Source: Ureibacillus chungkukjangi (lineage in GTDB: Bacteria; Bacillota; Bacilli; Bacillales_A; Planococcaceae). From it: 64,000 bases of DNA. The notes under the pieces were generated by a model. The model was not told where the DNA came from. It saw only the letters and a program-made list of their open reading frames with translations, and did not search any database. The position numbers were made by a program, and so were the translations under genes. The stretch is taken from the NCBI RefSeq assembly GCF_003217295.1, contig NZ_QJTJ01000006.1, forward strand, positions 35,866 through 99,865, written 5' to 3'. How positions within the stretch are numbered: the stretch's first letter is position 1; the number at the start of each line of letters is the position of its first letter. Positions 51,409-60,141 of this stretch are shown piece by piece.

Positions 51409-51653
51409 TATTTTAAAGAAAAACATCAAAAAGAAGTCAATTTAAAATAACCCTTAATATCAATCCAATATTCACCAAGTGGCGTGCCCTCAAGGTTATT
51501 TAATCGATTTTCTGAAAAAAGAAGTATTCAAAAAAATATATATTTTGTGTGTCTATGATCCTTCATGATAAACTATGCTTAAAATAATAGATTTAATTTC
51601 GATAACAAATCATTTCAGATTTTAATATAATTGAGAATAAGGGGGAGAGTAGG
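51409..51653. other. intergenic region upstream of sdaAB
   Basis: About 245 nt of AT-rich sequence without an ORF. A TATAAT-like element (near 51628) occurs, without a convincing -35. Nothing else is recognised. Confidence 0.4.
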
Positions 51654-52316
51654 TTGAAATTTACTTCAGTTTTTGACATTATCGGTCCAGTAATGATTGG
51701 ACCATCGTCTTCTCATACAGCGGGTGCTGCTCGTATCGGACGAGTTGCAAGAGATTTATTTGGCCGAAAACCTAAATGGGCGAAAATCCATCTTTATGGT
51801 TCTTTTGCCGAGACATATAAAGGACATGGTACAGATGTAGCGGTAGTTGGTGGATTATTAGATTTTGATACATTTGATGAACGCATAAAAACAGCCTTTG
51901 AGCATGCAAAGAATGAAGGACTTGAATTTGAAATCATACCAGAAACAGCAAATAAAGAGCATCCAAATACAGCGAGAATAGTAATGGGTGACGAAACAAG
52001 CGAAATGTCGGTAGAAGGGATTTCTATCGGTGGGGGTAAAATCGAAATTAGTGAAGTGAACGGCTTTAAGCTTCGATTAAATGGTGGGATGCCAGCAATA
52101 TTGGTTGTCCATGACGACCGTGCTGGATGTATTGCAAACGTTGCAAACTGCTTAGCGATGCACCATGTAAATATTGGGCATATGGAAGTATCGAGAATTG
52201 AACGTGGCCAAACAGCATTGATGGTAATTGAAGTCGATCAAAATATTGAAGAACGTATTTTGCAACAGATTTCATTGATTCCTAATATTACAAAAGTATC
52301 AAAAATTAATAACTAG
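51654..52316 (+). CDS. sdaAB: L-serine dehydratase, beta subunit (iron-sulfur)
   Basis: With SdaAA deaminates L-serine to pyruvate and ammonia. The 220-residue protein has the SDH-beta domain (SVFDIIGPVMIGPSSSHTAGAARIGRVAR..GSFAETYKGHGTDVAVVGG) and a C-terminal ACT domain (about 148-218, AILVVHDDRAGCIANVANCLAMHHVNIGHMEVSR). It starts at TTG 51654 after GGGGGAGAGTAGG. The SSSHTAG segment is typical of the family. Confidence 0.96.
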   Translation: MKFTSVFDIIGPVMIGPSSSHTAGAARIGRVARDLFGRKPKWAKIHLYGSFAETYKGHGTDVAVVGGLLDFDTFDERIKTAFEHAKNEGLEFEIIPETANKEHPNTARIVMGDETSEMSVEGISIGGGKIEISEVNGFKLRLNGGMPAILVVHDDRAGCIANVANCLAMHHVNIGHMEVSRIERGQTALMVIEVDQNIEERILQQISLIPNITKVSKINN

Positions 52317-52328
52317 GGAGTGAGCTTT

Positions 52329-53222
52329 GTGGACGTATTATTTCACAATGTAAGAGAATTGGTTGAACTTGCTGAAAAAGAAAATAAGCTCATTTCTGAC
52401 ATCATGATAGAACAAGAAATGAATATGACTGGTCGCACGAGAGAAGAGATTTTCGCTCAGATGGACCGAAATTTAGTTGTTATGGAGCAAGCAGTTGAAC
52501 GTGGGCTAAACGGGGTTCAGTCTGTTTCGGGCTTAACGGGCGGCGATGCAGTTTTACTTCAAAAGTATATTGCTTCAGGTAAAAGTCTTTCTGGGGACCT
52601 TTTATTAGATGCTGTAAGTAAAGCAGTAGCAACAAACGAAGTAAATGCAGCAATGGGAACAATATGTGCAACGCCAACCGCTGGATCTGCTGGAGTCGTA
52701 CCAGGTACACTATTTGCTGTAAAAAATAAATTAAATCCTACACGTGAACAGATGATTAATTTCCTATTCACATCTGGGGCATATGGATTTGTTGTAGCTA
52801 ATAACGCCTTTATCTCTGGAGCTGCAGGTGGGTGTCAGGCTGAAGTTGGTTCTGCAGCTGGTATGGCAGCAGCAGCAATTGTAGAGATGGCTGGTGGCAC
52901 GCCTGCCCAAACTGCGGAAGCGTTTGCAATTACATTAAAGAATATGCTAGGGCTTGTATGTGACCCAGTTGCAGGGCTTGTAGAGGTTCCATGTGTAAAA
53001 CGAAATGCAATGGGGGCAGCAAATGCAATGGTCGCTGCAGATATGGCGCTTGCTGGAATAACTAGCCGAATTCCTTGTGATGAAGTAATTGGAGCAATGT
53101 TTAGAATCGGTCAAACGATGCATCCAAGCTTAAAAGAAACAGCTCGTGGAGGACTTGCTGCAACACCAACAGGTAAAGCACTAGCTGCCAAAATTTTTGG
53201 AAGTGCAGTACAAGTTGACTAA
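52329..53222 (+). CDS. sdaAA: L-serine dehydratase, alpha subunit (iron-sulfur)
   Basis: The catalytic [4Fe-4S] subunit. The 297-residue protein holds conserved AMGTICATPTAGSAGVVPG, SGAAGGCQAEVGSAAGMAAAAIVEM, and MLGLVCDPVAGLVEVPCVKRNAMGAANA, whose cysteines bind the cluster. GTG 52329 follows AGGGAGTG by 6-7 nt, so I prefer it over GTG 52320. It forms a two-gene unit with sdaAB, and the recG start overlaps its end. Confidence 0.95.
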   Translation: MDVLFHNVRELVELAEKENKLISDIMIEQEMNMTGRTREEIFAQMDRNLVVMEQAVERGLNGVQSVSGLTGGDAVLLQKYIASGKSLSGDLLLDAVSKAVATNEVNAAMGTICATPTAGSAGVVPGTLFAVKNKLNPTREQMINFLFTSGAYGFVVANNAFISGAAGGCQAEVGSAAGMAAAAIVEMAGGTPAQTAEAFAITLKNMLGLVCDPVAGLVEVPCVKRNAMGAANAMVAADMALAGITSRIPCDEVIGAMFRIGQTMHPSLKETARGGLAATPTGKALAAKIFGSAVQVD

Positions 53223-55260
53223 TGTATTAGAACCAATTACGGCATTAAAGGGTATTGGAAAAGAAACGGCTGAGCACCTAAGTGAAATGGGTATTTACAC
53301 TATCGAAGATCTAATTTGGACGTTCCCCTATCGTCATGAAGATTTTCGGCTAAAGGATTTAGCAGAAACACCGCATAATGAAAAAGTAACAATTGAAGCA
53401 AGAGTTGAAAGTGTTCCTTCAGTTCTTTATCTAGGGAAAAATAAATCTAGAATACAAGTAACAGTGCTAGCCGGAAGACATCTTGTGAAGGTTGTATTTT
53501 TTAATCAAAATTATTTAAGAACTAAGCTTACGCCAGGTGAAATCGTAACGGTCTCAGGAAAATGGGACCGTGGTCGACAAGTCATTAATGGCACGTCTAT
53601 AAAATTTGGACCTAAAACAGATAATACTGATTTTGAGCCAGTTTATAGCTTAAAGGGCAATATTCATCAGAATAGATTTCGCAAGTATATGCGTCAGGCT
53701 TTAGATTTACTTGATGGTGAAATGGCTGAAACACTTCCAAGTCATTTGATTGAGCAATATCAATTGCCAACAATAACAGATGCCTTGGAGGGTGTTCATT
53801 TTCCTAAGGATGCAGATCATGCAAAACAAGCAAGAAGACGCTTTGTTTATGAGGAATTATTACATTTCCAGTTAAGAATTCAATCCTTACGTAAAATTCG
53901 CAAGGAAAACGAACAAGGTATCTCCATTCAGTATGATGTGAAAAAGGTTCGTGAATTTATTCAAAGTATTTCTTTTGAGCTGACAAATGCTCAAAAGCGA
54001 GTAGTCAATGAAATAAGCAAGGATTTAAAAGAGCCGCACCGCATGAACCGACTTTTACAAGGGGATGTTGGTTCAGGGAAAACAATTGTCGCGGCTATAG
54101 GACTCTATTCAGCAGTAACAGCAGGCTATCAGGGGGCACTAATGGCGCCAACTGAAATTTTAGCTGAACAGCATGCTGAATCCTTAAAAGGCTGGTTTGA
54201 CCCGATTGGTGTGAAGGTGGCTATGCTTTCTGGTTCAACGAAAGCAAAAGACAAAAGAATCCTCCTAGAGCAATTACATAATGGGGAAATTGATATTTTA
54301 ATCGGTACCCATGCCTTAATTCAGCCGGATGTAATCTTTAAAAATCTTGGCTTCGTCATCACCGATGAGCAACATCGCTTTGGTGTAGAGCAGCGTAGAA
54401 TTTTACGTGATAAGGGAATGAACCCTGACGTACTGTTCATGACGGCTACACCAATTCCTAGAACGCTAGCAATCACTGCTTTTGGTGAAATGGACGTTTC
54501 CATTATCGATGAGCTACCTGCGGGACGTAAGCAGATTGAGACACATTGGCTGAAAAAAGAACAATTGAATTCGAGCATAACGAAAATGGAATCTGAACTG
54601 CGCCATGGCAGACAAGCTTATGTAATATGTCCACTGATCGAGGAATCAGATAAATTAGATGTTCAAAATGCCGTCGAGGTTTATGAGCAGCTCGCTACAA
54701 TTTTTAATGGTCGATTTAAAGTTGGTTTAATGCACGGAAGATTGCATTCTGATGAAAAGGATGCCGTGATGCGTGATTTCTCTAATGGAAAGATTGACGT
54801 ATTAGTTTCCACAACGGTTGTAGAGGTAGGGGTTAATGTTCCGAATGCTACATTTATGATGATTTATGATGCAGATCGTTTTGGGCTTGCACAGCTTCAC
54901 CAATTGCGCGGTCGTGTCGGTCGAGGCGAGCATCAATCGTATTGTGTACTTTTAGCTGACCCTAAATCAGAAGAAGGTAAAGAACGTATGATGTCTATGA
55001 CACAAACGAATGATGGCTTCAAGCTTGCGGAAAAGGATTTAGAGCTTCGTGGACCTGGTGATTTCTTCGGGAAAAAGCAAAGCGGGCTCCCTGAGTTCAA
55101 AATGGCCGATCTCGTGCATGACTACCGAACATTAGAAGTGGCTAGACAGGATGCGGCAAAGCTTATTTATGAGGATGAATTCTGGAACTCTGACGAATAT
55201 CAGCATTTACGTGAAATGCTAGAAGAGTCTGGTGTCTTAAATGGAGAACGAATAGATTGA
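53215..55260 (+). CDS. recG: ATP-dependent DNA helicase RecG
   Basis: Fork-regressing and Holliday-junction-unwinding helicase. From TTG 53215 it has 681 residues (B. subtilis 682). The N-terminal wedge/OB domain (DLAETPHNEKVTIEARVESV..GKWDRGRQVINGT) is followed by Walker A GDVGSGKTIVA (about 283), DEQH (about 383, ITDEQHRFGVEQR), ATPIPRTLAITAFGEMDVS and QLRGRVGRGEHQS. The start is uncertain: TTG 53197 is also in frame; the overlap with sdaAA is 8 nt in my choice. Confidence 0.95.
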   Translation: MTNVLEPITALKGIGKETAEHLSEMGIYTIEDLIWTFPYRHEDFRLKDLAETPHNEKVTIEARVESVPSVLYLGKNKSRIQVTVLAGRHLVKVVFFNQNYLRTKLTPGEIVTVSGKWDRGRQVINGTSIKFGPKTDNTDFEPVYSLKGNIHQNRFRKYMRQALDLLDGEMAETLPSHLIEQYQLPTITDALEGVHFPKDADHAKQARRRFVYEELLHFQLRIQSLRKIRKENEQGISIQYDVKKVREFIQSISFELTNAQKRVVNEISKDLKEPHRMNRLLQGDVGSGKTIVAAIGLYSAVTAGYQGALMAPTEILAEQHAESLKGWFDPIGVKVAMLSGSTKAKDKRILLEQLHNGEIDILIGTHALIQPDVIFKNLGFVITDEQHRFGVEQRRILRDKGMNPDVLFMTATPIPRTLAITAFGEMDVSIIDELPAGRKQIETHWLKKEQLNSSITKMESELRHGRQAYVICPLIEESDKLDVQNAVEVYEQLATIFNGRFKVGLMHGRLHSDEKDAVMRDFSNGKIDVLVSTTVVEVGVNVPNATFMMIYDADRFGLAQLHQLRGRVGRGEHQSYCVLLADPKSEEGKERMMSMTQTNDGFKLAEKDLELRGPGDFFGKKQSGLPEFKMADLVHDYRTLEVARQDAAKLIYEDEFWNSDEYQHLREMLEESGVLNGERID

Positions 55261-55263
55261 TCT

Positions 55264-55306
55264 AACGGTTTTCGCTATTATTAGCGGGAATCGTTTTATT
55301 TTTTTT
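55264..55306 (+). terminator. intrinsic terminator after recG
   Basis: AACGGTTTTCGCT (55264-55276) pairs with AGCGGGAATCGTT (55283-55295) using G-T pairs, and a T-tract (TTTTATTTTTTTT) follows. Confidence 0.82.
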
Positions 55307-55316
55307 GTAAAATATG

Positions 55317-55443
55317 AAATGGCGAGATTATTTGAAAAAGTACCAGGATTATAGCGTAAAGTGGCTAGATTATCTTTCAAAGTGGCTGAATTCCTAGGGG
55401 AAGTGTCTAAATTATTACAAACCCCACCTAGAATCCACCAGCA
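55317..55443 (+). repeat. decayed 21-bp tandem repeat between recG and fapR
   Basis: Five to six successive 21-bp units with shared AARTGGCTAGATTAT-like pattern: AAATGGCGAGATTATTTGAA, AAGTACCAGGATTATAGCGT, AAGTGGCTAGATTATCTTTC, AAGTGGCTGAATTCCTAGGG, AAGTGTCTAAATTATTACAA (each plus one base). As 21 is divisible by three, a reverse-strand frame stays open through it, but the 7-residue repeats (NLATLRY-like) look like byproducts. Confidence 0.78.
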
Positions 55444-55469
55444 AGAACGAGAAACATCTAAATTCTCTC

Positions 55470-55519
55470 TTGCGTTCCTTTTTGTAGAAATGTATACTGG
55501 TATTAGTACCAAGTGCTAA
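55470..55519 (+). promoter_or_regulatory. fapR-plsX-fabD-fabG promoter with FapR operator
   Basis: The -35 TTGCGT (55470-55475) and -10 TATACT (55493-55498) are 17 bp apart. The near-perfect palindrome TTAGTACCAAGTGCTAA at 55503-55519 matches the FapR operator consensus and covers the likely transcription start. By analogy FapR binds and represses, and malonyl-CoA or malonyl-ACP releases it. Confidence 0.9.
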
Positions 55520-55546
55520 AAAAACTAGAAGTAGGTGACGAGTGTT

Positions 55547-56137
55547 TTGAAGCGTACCAAAAAAGAACGGCAAAGACTACTAACTGAAACAATTGAAGAT
55601 AACCCATTCGTCACTGATGAACAATTAGCTTCACAGTTTGGAGTCAGCGTTCAAACCATTCGCCTCGATCGCATGGAACTATCTATTCCTGAATTGCGCG
55701 AACGTATTAAAGACGTTGCAGCACAAAATTATGAGAATGAAGTAAAATCTTTACCATTAGACGAAGTAATTGGTGAAATTATTGATATAGAATTAGATCA
55801 ACGAGCATTATCCATTTTTGATGTAAAGGATGAGCATGTTTTTCAACGTAACGGCATTGCAAGGGGGCATCATTTATTTGCCCAGGCAAATTCGCTAGCT
55901 GTAGCCGTTATCAATGATGAACTAGCGCTTACCGTTAAGTCAAACGTGGTGTTTGTAAAGCCTGTAAAAGCAGGAGATCGTGTAATTACAAAAGCAATTG
56001 TTCGTAATAGGAATAGTGAAAAAAATCGTACATATATAGATGTAGTATCAACTGTAAATAATGAAACAGTGTTTAAAGGTGAATTTGAAATGTACCGCAC
56101 GAAAGGTTCAGGTGACAATAATGAAGTTAGCAATTGA
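55547..56137 (+). CDS. fapR: FapR, transcriptional repressor of fatty acid and phospholipid genes
   Basis: Malonyl-CoA-responsive repressor. The 196-residue protein has an N-terminal DeoR-like helix-turn-helix ([36 protein letters not shown]) and a hot-dog thioesterase-like effector domain (about residues 75-190, [27 protein letters not shown]). TTG 55547, preceded by AGGTGA, gives [12 protein letters not shown], in line with B. subtilis MRRNKRERQELL; the GTG at 55535 lies in the ribosome binding site. It overlaps plsX by 17 nt and has its own operator upstream. Confidence 0.97.
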   Translation: MKRTKKERQRLLTETIEDNPFVTDEQLASQFGVSVQTIRLDRMELSIPELRERIKDVAAQNYENEVKSLPLDEVIGEIIDIELDQRALSIFDVKDEHVFQRNGIARGHHLFAQANSLAVAVINDELALTVKSNVVFVKPVKAGDRVITKAIVRNRNSEKNRTYIDVVSTVNNETVFKGEFEMYRTKGSGDNNEVSN

Positions 56138-57113
56138 TGGAATGGGTGGGGACAATGCTCCAAAGGCAATCGTTGAAGGTGTATTGCTTGCATTAGAAGA
56201 TTTTCCAAACCTAGAGGTCCAGTTATATGGTAAACAGCAAGAAATGCAGCCTTTTTTGAAAGAGCATGCCCGTCTTGAAGTAATTCATTGTGAAGAAGTT
56301 GTTGAAGCTGAGGACGATCCAGCTCGTGCTGTTCGTCGCAAGAAGGATTCATCGATGACGAAAATTCTTGAAGCAGTTACAGATCTGCGTGCAGATGCGT
56401 GTTTATCTGCAGGAAATACGGGAGCTTTAATGGCTGGAGGTTTATTTAAAGTAGGACGTATCGAGGGTATTGCTCGTCCAGCATTAGCTACAACATTACC
56501 GACAATTGATGGCCAAGGCTTTTTAATGCTTGATTTGGGTGCTAATGCCGATGCAAAACCTGAGAATATTGTACAGTACGCCATAATGGGCTATATTTAT
56601 GCAAAAAAAGTTAGAGGCATCGACAATCCTCGAGTAGGATTATTAAATATCGGTACAGAAGATAAAAAAGGGAACGAATTAACAAAGCAAGCGTTTACTT
56701 TGTTAAAGGAAGCTGACATTAACTTTATTGGCAATGTTGAGTCTCGTGATTTATTAGACAATGTAGCTGATGTTGTGGTGACTGACGGCTTCACAGGAAA
56801 TATGGTTTTGAAAACGATTGAAGGTACGGCTGGCGCAATGATGTCTATGCTAAAAGAAGCCTTTATGGCTTCTGCTAAAACAAAAATCGGTGCTGTACTT
56901 ATGAAAACTGAGCTGAAAAAGCTTAAAGGTAAATTAGATTATTCTGAGCATGGTGGAGCGGCGCTGTTTGGTCTTAAAGCACCTGTTATTAAAGCCCACG
57001 GATCATCAAATGCAAGAGCAATCTATAGTGCAATACGACAAGCATCTATTATGGCTGAACATAATGTAACAAAAGATATTGCCGAAACAATTGCACAAAG
57101 CCAAGAACAATAA
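56121..57113 (+). CDS. plsX: Phosphate acyltransferase PlsX
   Basis: Makes acyl-phosphate from acyl-ACP for the PlsY step of phospholipid synthesis. The 330-residue protein has the family start [66 protein letters not shown] and [17 protein letters not shown]. The ATG is at 56121; a frame from 56061 lies within fapR. Regulated with fapR. Confidence 0.97.
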   Translation: MKLAIDGMGGDNAPKAIVEGVLLALEDFPNLEVQLYGKQQEMQPFLKEHARLEVIHCEEVVEAEDDPARAVRRKKDSSMTKILEAVTDLRADACLSAGNTGALMAGGLFKVGRIEGIARPALATTLPTIDGQGFLMLDLGANADAKPENIVQYAIMGYIYAKKVRGIDNPRVGLLNIGTEDKKGNELTKQAFTLLKEADINFIGNVESRDLLDNVADVVVTDGFTGNMVLKTIEGTAGAMMSMLKEAFMASAKTKIGAVLMKTELKKLKGKLDYSEHGGAALFGLKAPVIKAHGSSNARAIYSAIRQASIMAEHNVTKDIAETIAQSQEQ

Positions 57114-57167
57114 TTCCATTTATTTTAAGGGGATAAAGGGATGAAACGTTAGAAAAGGGGATTGGAT

Positions 57168-58118
57168 ATGACGAAAATAGCTTTTATTTTTCCGGGTCAA
57201 GGCTCGCAGCAGGTAGGAATGGGACAAGAATTCATTCAAACTAGTAAGGAAAGTAAAGCTTTTTATGAAAAGTGTGATGAAGTACTTCAATTTTCATTAT
57301 CAAACTTAATGCTAAATGGTCCTGCTGAGGAGTTAACACTTACTTACAATGCCCAACCGGCATTATTGACAACAGGAGTAATGGTAGCACAAAAGCTAAT
57401 CGATGCAGGCATTAAACCAGATTATACAGCAGGACATTCATTAGGTGAATATAGTGCCTTTGTTACTTCAGGTGCGCTATCCTTTGAAGATGCAGTGTTA
57501 ACGGTTCATAAACGTGGCTTGTTCATGAATGAGGCTGTACCTGCAGGTGAAGGTGCGATGGCTGCAATTTTAGGCTTGGATGCAAAAAGCCTAAAAGCGG
57601 TTTGTGATCAGATCACGACTGAAGGAAATATAGTTCAGCTAGCTAATTTAAACTGTCCTGGCCAGATTGTTATTTCGGGCACTAAGGAAGGAGTTGAAAA
57701 AGCATCTGTAGCAGCTAAAGAAGCAGGGGCAAAACGCGCCATTCCTTTAGTAGTAAGTGGCCCATTCCATTCTGAGCTAATGCGTGAGGCAGCAGAAAAA
57801 CTGCAAGAGGTAATTGATGCGATTGAGATTCAAGCTCCACATACACCGATTATCAGTAATGTTGGTGCAGAGCTTTTAGAGGATCCAGCAGCAATTCGAA
57901 ACGAAATGATTGAACAAGTATATAGCCCAGTTTTATGGGAAGACGATGTTCGTAAATTGTTAGAGCTTGGTGTAACTACCTTTATCGAATGTGGGCCAGG
58001 AAAAGTACTTTCAGGGCTTGTAAAAAAAGTCGACCGTTCTGTCAAAACATATTGTGTGCATGATGAAGCGACACTTGAGGAAGTCATCGAAGCGATTGGA
58101 GTGAGCCAAATTGGGTAA
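57168..58118 (+). CDS. fabD: Malonyl-CoA:ACP transacylase
   Basis: Loads malonyl groups onto acyl carrier protein. The 316-residue protein starts [19 protein letters not shown] and has the nucleophile Ser in GHSLGEYSA (about residue 90), the KRGLFM region with the carboxylate-binding Arg, and the catalytic His in [13 protein letters not shown] 57168 follows GGGG with good spacing; TTG 57162 is less likely. It overlaps fabG by 8 nt. Confidence 0.97.
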   Translation: MTKIAFIFPGQGSQQVGMGQEFIQTSKESKAFYEKCDEVLQFSLSNLMLNGPAEELTLTYNAQPALLTTGVMVAQKLIDAGIKPDYTAGHSLGEYSAFVTSGALSFEDAVLTVHKRGLFMNEAVPAGEGAMAAILGLDAKSLKAVCDQITTEGNIVQLANLNCPGQIVISGTKEGVEKASVAAKEAGAKRAIPLVVSGPFHSELMREAAEKLQEVIDAIEIQAPHTPIISNVGAELLEDPAAIRNEMIEQVYSPVLWEDDVRKLLELGVTTFIECGPGKVLSGLVKKVDRSVKTYCVHDEATLEEVIEAIGVSQIG

Positions 58119-58857
58119 ATTAGACGGAAAAACAGCGATCGTTACAGGAGCATCTCGCGGAATTGGACGAGCAATTGCACTACAGATTGCTAGTGAGGGT
58201 GCTAATGTTGTCGTGAATTTTAGTGGAAGTGAGCAAAAAGCTAGTGAAGTAGTTAAAGAGATTCAAAATCTTGGCTCACAAGCAATTGCTGTACAAGCTA
58301 ATATATCAGATAATAATTCTGTTCAAGAGCTAATGAATGCAACGATGGAACAATTTGGAGCAATTGATATTTTGGTTAATAATGCTGGAATCACTCGCGA
58401 CAATCTTTTAATGCGTATGAAGGAAGATGAGTGGGATGATGTCATCAACACCAATTTAAAAGGTGTGTTCCTATGTACAAAAGCAGTTACTCGTCAAATG
58501 ATGAAGCAGCGTGCAGGGCGTATTATTAATATTTCTTCTATTGTTGGAGTAATGGGCAATGCAGGCCAGGCGAATTATGTAGCAGCAAAGGCTGGAGTGA
58601 TTGGTTTAACAAAAACAACGGCTCGTGAGCTTGCTTCTCGTAATATTTTAGTTAATGCTATTGCACCAGGTTTTATCACGACTGAAATGACAGATACTTT
58701 ACCAGAGGATGTAAAGAGCTCGATGCTAAACCAAATTCCTCTTGCAAAACTTGGTAATCCAGAGGATGTCGCTAAGGCTGTAGTATTCCTAGCTTCAGAT
58801 GACGCAAGCTATATGACAGGTCAGACCCTTCATATAGACGGCGGAATGTATATGTAA
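58111..58857 (+). CDS. fabG: 3-oxoacyl-ACP reductase
   Basis: NADPH-dependent short-chain dehydrogenase that reduces beta-ketoacyl-ACP. The 248-residue protein has TGASRGIG (about residues 12-19), NNAG, catalytic Ser in NISSIVG, the YVAAK pair (about Tyr152/Lys156) and IDGGMYM at the end. It starts at TTG 58111 after GGAGTGAG inside fabD. Confidence 0.97.
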   Translation: MGKLDGKTAIVTGASRGIGRAIALQIASEGANVVVNFSGSEQKASEVVKEIQNLGSQAIAVQANISDNNSVQELMNATMEQFGAIDILVNNAGITRDNLLMRMKEDEWDDVINTNLKGVFLCTKAVTRQMMKQRAGRIINISSIVGVMGNAGQANYVAAKAGVIGLTKTTARELASRNILVNAIAPGFITTEMTDTLPEDVKSSMLNQIPLAKLGNPEDVAKAVVFLASDDASYMTGQTLHIDGGMYM

Positions 58858-58869
58858 TATTGATGGTAT

Positions 58870-58899
58870 TTGACAATGAATCTATTATTAAACTATGTT
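58870..58899 (+). promoter_or_regulatory. possible acpP promoter
   Basis: TTGACA (58870-58875), an 18-bp spacer and TATGTT (58894-58899). A second -10-like TATAAT occurs close to the gene (near 58955) without a good -35. A promoter is plausible since acpP is 127 nt from fabG. Confidence 0.5.
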
Positions 58900-58984
58900 T
58901 GTAAATATTAATGGAATAATATTATTGTTCTTAGTTTGGCAAATATAGTTTTCTATAATACTTTTTTGAGGGGAGGTGAACGAT

Positions 58985-59221
58985 TTGGCTACAGTATTAG
59001 AACGTGTTACAAAAGTTGTCGTTGACCGATTAGGTGTTGACGAAAGCGAAGTAAAAGTAGAAGCTTCTTTCCGTGAGGATTTAGGCGCAGACTCATTAGA
59101 CGTTGTTGAGTTAGTAATGGAACTTGAAGATGAGTTTGATATGGAAATTTCAGACGAGGATGCTGAAAAAATCGCAACTGTTGGCGACGCTATCAGTTAC
59201 ATTGAAACTAAAGTAAGCTAA
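58985..59221 (+). CDS. acpP: Acyl carrier protein
   Basis: Carries acyl chains on a phosphopantetheine arm attached to Ser in [19 protein letters not shown] (about residue 37). The 78 residues are close to B. subtilis ACP (77), and the highly acidic helices II-III ([20 protein letters not shown]) match. TTG 58985 gives [10 protein letters not shown] and lies after GGGGAGGTGA; the GTG at 58976 is part of that site. Confidence 0.97.
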   Translation: MATVLERVTKVVVDRLGVDESEVKVEASFREDLGADSLDVVELVMELEDEFDMEISDEDAEKIATVGDAISYIETKVS

Positions 59222-59237
59222 TCGATATATATCGATA

Positions 59238-59286
59238 AAAGAGGTGCAGTTTAAGCGAAAAGCGAAAACTTTGTGCCTCTTTTTAT
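59238..59286 (+). terminator. intrinsic terminator after acpP
   Basis: AAAAGAGGTGCA pairs with TGTGCCTCTTTT (two G-T pairs), extended by GTTT/AAAC around a GCGAAAAGC-like loop; the T-rich 3' arm serves as U-tract. Confidence 0.78.
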
Positions 59287-59320
59287 ATTAGTTTGCAGTA
59301 TAATTAAAGAAAAGTTGAAT

Positions 59321-59355
59321 TTCTAACGGTTTACAAGGTAAACTATACGTTAGAA
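59321..59355 (+). promoter_or_regulatory. hairpin in the rnc leader
   Basis: TTCTAACG (59321-59328) pairs perfectly with CGTTAGAA (59348-59355), and inside it GTTTAC pairs with GTAAAC around an AAG loop, leaving a 4-nt bulge (TATA). No U-tract follows, so it is not a terminator. It ends 23 nt before the rnc start. Confidence 0.6.
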
Positions 59356-59378
59356 TCTATTAGGAAGGCCGATTGTTC

Positions 59379-60140
59379 ATGACAATAAGAAAAAAAGGTA
59401 ATAATCAAAAAGCTGGTGTATTACCTGAAAAAGTAAGACATCAATTTGAATTTCTGCAAGAGGAGTTAAATATTTATTTTCGAAATAAAAGTTTACTTTA
59501 CCAAGCTTTTACGCATTCATCTTATGTGAATGAGCATCGTAGAAAATTATTTACCGACAATGAAAGACTAGAGTTTTTGGGAGACGCTGTACTAGAGCTT
59601 TCTGTATCTAAATACCTTTTTGAAAAGTATCCGCATATGAGTGAAGGAGAGCTAACAAAGCTTCGTGCTTCAATTGTTTGTGAGCCATCTCTTGTTATTT
59701 TTGCCAATGAATTAAACTTTGGTAAATATGTATTATTAGGAAAAGGTGAGGAACTAACAGGTGGTCGTGAGCGTCCCGCACTATTAGCAGACGTATTTGA
59801 ATCATTTATAGGTTCACTTTATTTAGACCAAGATTTAGAAAATGTTGTTGAATTTTTAGAACGAATTGTATTCCCAAAAGTAGAAGTCGGTGCTTTTTCG
59901 CATGTGATGGATTTCAAAAGTCAGCTACAAGAAATGGTTCAACAATCAAACAATGGTACATTGCATTATGAAATTGTCGATGAAAAAGGACCGGCACATA
60001 ATCGTACATTCGTTTCCCGCGTTTTATTAAATGACAAGGAACTAGGAATTGGACGAGGAAAATCAAAGAAAGAGGCTGAGCAACAAGCCGCGCAAAATGC
60101 GATGGTGACATTGAATCAGTCTAGCATTAAGGAGGATTAG
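59379..60140 (+). CDS. rnc: Ribonuclease III
   Basis: Cleaves double-stranded RNA, including rRNA precursors. The 253-residue protein (B. subtilis 249) has the signature [13 protein letters not shown] (about residues 61-73), the acidic metal site in [17 protein letters not shown], and a C-terminal dsRNA-binding domain (about 180-250, [51 protein letters not shown]). ATG 59379 follows GGAAGG; the TTG at 59373 is less likely. It lies 1 nt from smc. Confidence 0.97.
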   Translation: MTIRKKGNNQKAGVLPEKVRHQFEFLQEELNIYFRNKSLLYQAFTHSSYVNEHRRKLFTDNERLEFLGDAVLELSVSKYLFEKYPHMSEGELTKLRASIVCEPSLVIFANELNFGKYVLLGKGEELTGGRERPALLADVFESFIGSLYLDQDLENVVEFLERIVFPKVEVGAFSHVMDFKSQLQEMVQQSNNGTLHYEIVDEKGPAHNRTFVSRVLLNDKELGIGRGKSKKEAEQQAAQNAMVTLNQSSIKED

Positions 60141-60141
60141 T

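Noticed and set aside
55237-55512. Reverse-strand frame of 91 codons between recG and fapR
   Set aside because: Its heptad-like peptide repeats come from the 21-bp DNA repeat; it overlaps the fapR promoter and the recG terminator.
57141-57152. Four-codon leader ORF (ATG AAA CGT TAG) before fabD
   Set aside because: It has a passable ribosome binding site, but such a short frame is expected by chance and nothing else supports it.
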